In this document: piece after piece, positions 6,424 through 7,783 of the stretch
How the letters are laid out: the number at the start of each line of letters is the position of its first letter
How positions within the stretch are numbered: the stretch's first letter is position 1
Source of the DNA: Gammaproteobacteria bacterium
Lineage (GTDB): Bacteria > Pseudomonadota > Gammaproteobacteria > Pseudomonadales > Azotimanducaceae_A
Assembly: GCA_028819775.1 (NCBI GenBank)
Contig: JAPPKV010000347.1
Span: 4,559-12,341 of the forward strand
Length of the DNA: 7,783 nt
Direction of reading: 5' to 3'
Notes under the pieces: generated by a model
What the model saw: the letters and a program-made list of their open reading frames with translations, nothing else
Database searches by the model: none
Told to the model about the DNA's origin: nothing
Translations under genes and position numbers: made by a program

Positions 6424-6873
6424 ATGAAACACTTTGCGAAATACCTAGGTGGACTGGCCATGAGTGCGGCGTGTCTGCTCGCCGGTGCCGCCGAAATGCC
6501 TCACAGCATCGAATACCGCATCCTCGGCGACAAGCTCTACATCGTTGCCAACGACCTGAACGGAGACATGGTCGGCATCTCGGAGCAGGCCATCGACGGC
6601 TGGCCAGTGGGTATGGGAATACCCGACCGGAGCTACGAGCTGAACATAGGCTCGGCGGGCGGACCCACGGAATCGACGGCGACCGTGGCCTACTCGGACG
6701 ATGGTTGTGGCGACGTCAGGGTTGAGACGACGACGGAGGCGTTCGAGACTGAGAAGCGCATCATCGTCATCACACCGATCAAGGTGTACTGCGACGACGA
6801 ACTGCTGGACGTGTTCGTGTCGAGGATCAAGGTTCCCAAGCCGGAATCGCCGGATCCACCGGGCGAACAGTAG
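6424..6873 (+). CDS. Small exported protein of unknown family
   Basis: A protein of 149 residues that I do not recognise. The N-terminus is a typical Sec signal peptide: MKHFAKYLGG, then a hydrophobic stretch LAMSAACLLAGAA, with likely cleavage after Ala23. Cys17 is inside the hydrophobic core and lacks a proper lipobox, so this is probably a soluble periplasmic or secreted protein, not a lipoprotein. The mature part (~126 residues) is acidic and predicted by eye to be mostly beta strands. Its only two cysteines, Cys95 (DDGCGD) and Cys123 (KVYCDD), could form one disulfide. It ends in a Pro-rich acidic tail (KPESPDPPGEQ). It starts 32 bp after the LysR stop with its own good ribosome-binding site, so co-transcription with the regulator is likely. 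That the regulator controls it is inferred from position. Confidence 0.75.
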   Translation: MKHFAKYLGGLAMSAACLLAGAAEMPHSIEYRILGDKLYIVANDLNGDMVGISEQAIDGWPVGMGIPDRSYELNIGSAGGPTESTATVAYSDDGCGDVRVETTTEAFETEKRIIVITPIKVYCDDELLDVFVSRIKVPKPESPDPPGEQ

Positions 6874-7060
6874 CAGTTGGGGAGTCGGGGCGGGCGGCTA
6901 TCGTTTCCGTCCCGGCTCCTCGGGTGAACTCAAGTGGATTCCACCATCGCAGGGCGTGGCGCGGATCGACCGCAGCCAGATTGGGCACCGGGCGACACGG
7001 TTGTTGCAGATAGTGATCGCTGGCGAGGGAGGCGGCACGCAGGAGTCATCCCGGCGGGGC

Positions 7061-7076
7061 GGGACAAGCCAGTCCC
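7061..7076 (+). terminator. Weak stem-loop terminator candidate
   Basis: GGGAC (7061-7065) and GTCCC (7072-7076) make a 5-bp stem with a 6-base loop, followed by the moderately T-rich TTGTTGCGTTT. It would end plus-strand transcripts from the LysR/small-protein pair just before the convergent gene's stop (7086). The stem is short. The rest of 6874-7085 shows no gene or repeat. Confidence 0.3.
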
Positions 7077-7085
7077 TTGTTGCGT

Positions 7086-7783
7086 TTACTCGCCGACCTC
7101 GCTTCGAATCGCGTCGTGCGCTCGCCCAAGGACGTCGACCATCGCATCGACGCTGCGAGCCCCGGCCTGGAAGATCGCCGTGGCGTTCAAGGCACCCCAG
7201 CCGAAGCCCATCGCGCTGACCTCGGCGGCGCGGGCGCGGACGCGGTCCAACTCCGCGTAGAAGCGCTTGCCCGCTTCGTCTCGCGGCGGCACGTCGAGCA
7301 TCATCTGGTAGCCAATCTCGTCCGGGTCGCGCCCTGCTTCTTCGGCGTAGGCGGTGATCTTGGCCTGGCATCTTGCCGCGATGCCGGGGTCGGTGATGGC
7401 GGTGGCCAGCCAGCCGTCGCCGTACTCCGCGACTCGTTTCAATGCGCGGTTCGAATTGCCGCCGATCCAGATGGGCAACCGGCGACCTTGGGGCGGCTTG
7501 GGCTCCATCGCCATCGCCGTGGAGGTGTAGAACCGGCCCTGGTAGTCGACGTTCTCGTCCGACCAGTAGGCGCGCATGAGTTCGATGGCCTCGTCCATGC
7601 GGCGACCGCGGGTGTGGAAGTCCTCCTCCAGAGCGTCGTATTCGGATTCCTGCCAACCGACGCCGATGCCGAGGCGTACCCGGCCGCCGGATAGCGTGTC
7701 CAGCGTGCTTACCTGCTTCGCGACCAGTACGGGCTGGCGCTGCGGCAGCACGAGGACCTCGGTACCGAGGCCGATGCGTTCGG
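7086..7783 (-). CDS. LLM-class flavin/F420-dependent oxidoreductase, N-terminus off the window
   Basis: The C-terminal 231 residues are visible and the frame runs off the right edge; roughly the first 60-80 residues are missing. Visible family landmarks are ERIGLGTEVLVLPQRQPV, LDTLSGGRVRLGIGVGW, FHTRGRRMDEAIELMRAYW, PIWIGGNSNRALKRVAEYGD and GW. These are the TIM-barrel strands and phosphate-binding loops of bacterial luciferase-like monooxygenases. The pattern looks most like the F420-type subfamily (TIGR03619-like). Whether the cofactor is F420 or FMN cannot be decided from this part. The GTG at 7751 is internal, since the family motif continues upstream of it. The gene ends convergent with the small exported protein gene. 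It could act with a flavoprotein pathway such as that of 2924-4072, but nothing here proves it. Confidence 0.88.
   Translation of the reverse strand, partial: ERIGLGTEVLVLPQRQPVLVAKQVSTLDTLSGGRVRLGIGVGWQESEYDALEEDFHTRGRRMDEAIELMRAYWSDENVDYQGRFYTSTAMAMEPKPPQGRRLPIWIGGNSNRALKRVAEYGDGWLATAITDPGIAARCQAKITAYAEEAGRDPDEIGYQMMLDVPPRDEAGKRFYAELDRVRARAAEVSAMGFGWGALNATAIFQAGARSVDAMVDVLGRAHDAIRSEVGE

Noticed and set aside
6898..7656. 252-codon minus-strand frame overlapping the LLM oxidoreductase
   Set aside because: It is Arg/Gly/Pro-rich with no family motif. The true frame carries the LLM signature strands.

Overview
The window is GC-rich bacterial DNA, with strong G/C bias at third codon positions and long antisense shadow frames. 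It holds six protein genes and no recognisable tRNA, rRNA, CRISPR array or insertion sequence. The content suggests a heterotrophic environmental proteobacterium, more likely gamma than alpha: a DUF3667 membrane protein, a LysR regulator, an HsaA/DszC-like acyl-CoA-dehydrogenase-fold flavoprotein, a luciferase-like oxidoreductase and a large exported CARDB/beta-propeller protein. The taxonomy is an inference from gene types only.

Layout. Bases 1-2808 (minus strand, running off the left edge) encode a large, probably secreted multidomain protein. It has two tandem copies of a ~220-residue beta-rich domain, a four-cysteine domain I cannot assign, five NHL/YVTN-like propeller units, and the start of a CARDB-like domain. 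Its 5' end lacks an ordinary start codon, although a good sigma-70 promoter, a GAGG ribosome-binding motif and a signal-peptide-like stretch are all in place. Bases 2924-4072 (minus) encode a flavin-dependent monooxygenase/acyl-CoA dehydrogenase family protein. Its start lies 49 bp from a divergent plus-strand gene (4122-5150) for a zinc-ribbon DUF3667 membrane protein. Both of these genes have a TAnnnT hexamer six or seven bases before the start, a layout that suggests leaderless transcripts.

A 170-bp gap (5151-5320) then carries a GC stem-loop and a run of three alternating CCCTAA/TTAGGG half-sites spaced exactly 15 bp apart. A LysR-type regulator (5321-6391) follows, with a ~50-residue N-terminal extension and 11 cysteines. 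Only 32 bp downstream is a small exported two-cysteine protein of unknown family (6424-6873), probably in the same operon. After a 212-bp convergent gap with one weak stem-loop, an LLM-class flavin/F420 oxidoreductase (7086-7783, minus) runs off the right edge.

No single pathway ties the window together. The two flavoproteins would fit oxidative breakdown of ring or hydrophobic compounds, but they are not in one operon here. The most unusual points are the 5' end and domain make-up of the large exported protein, the 15-bp-phased half-sites before the LysR gene, and the LysR plus small exported protein pair.
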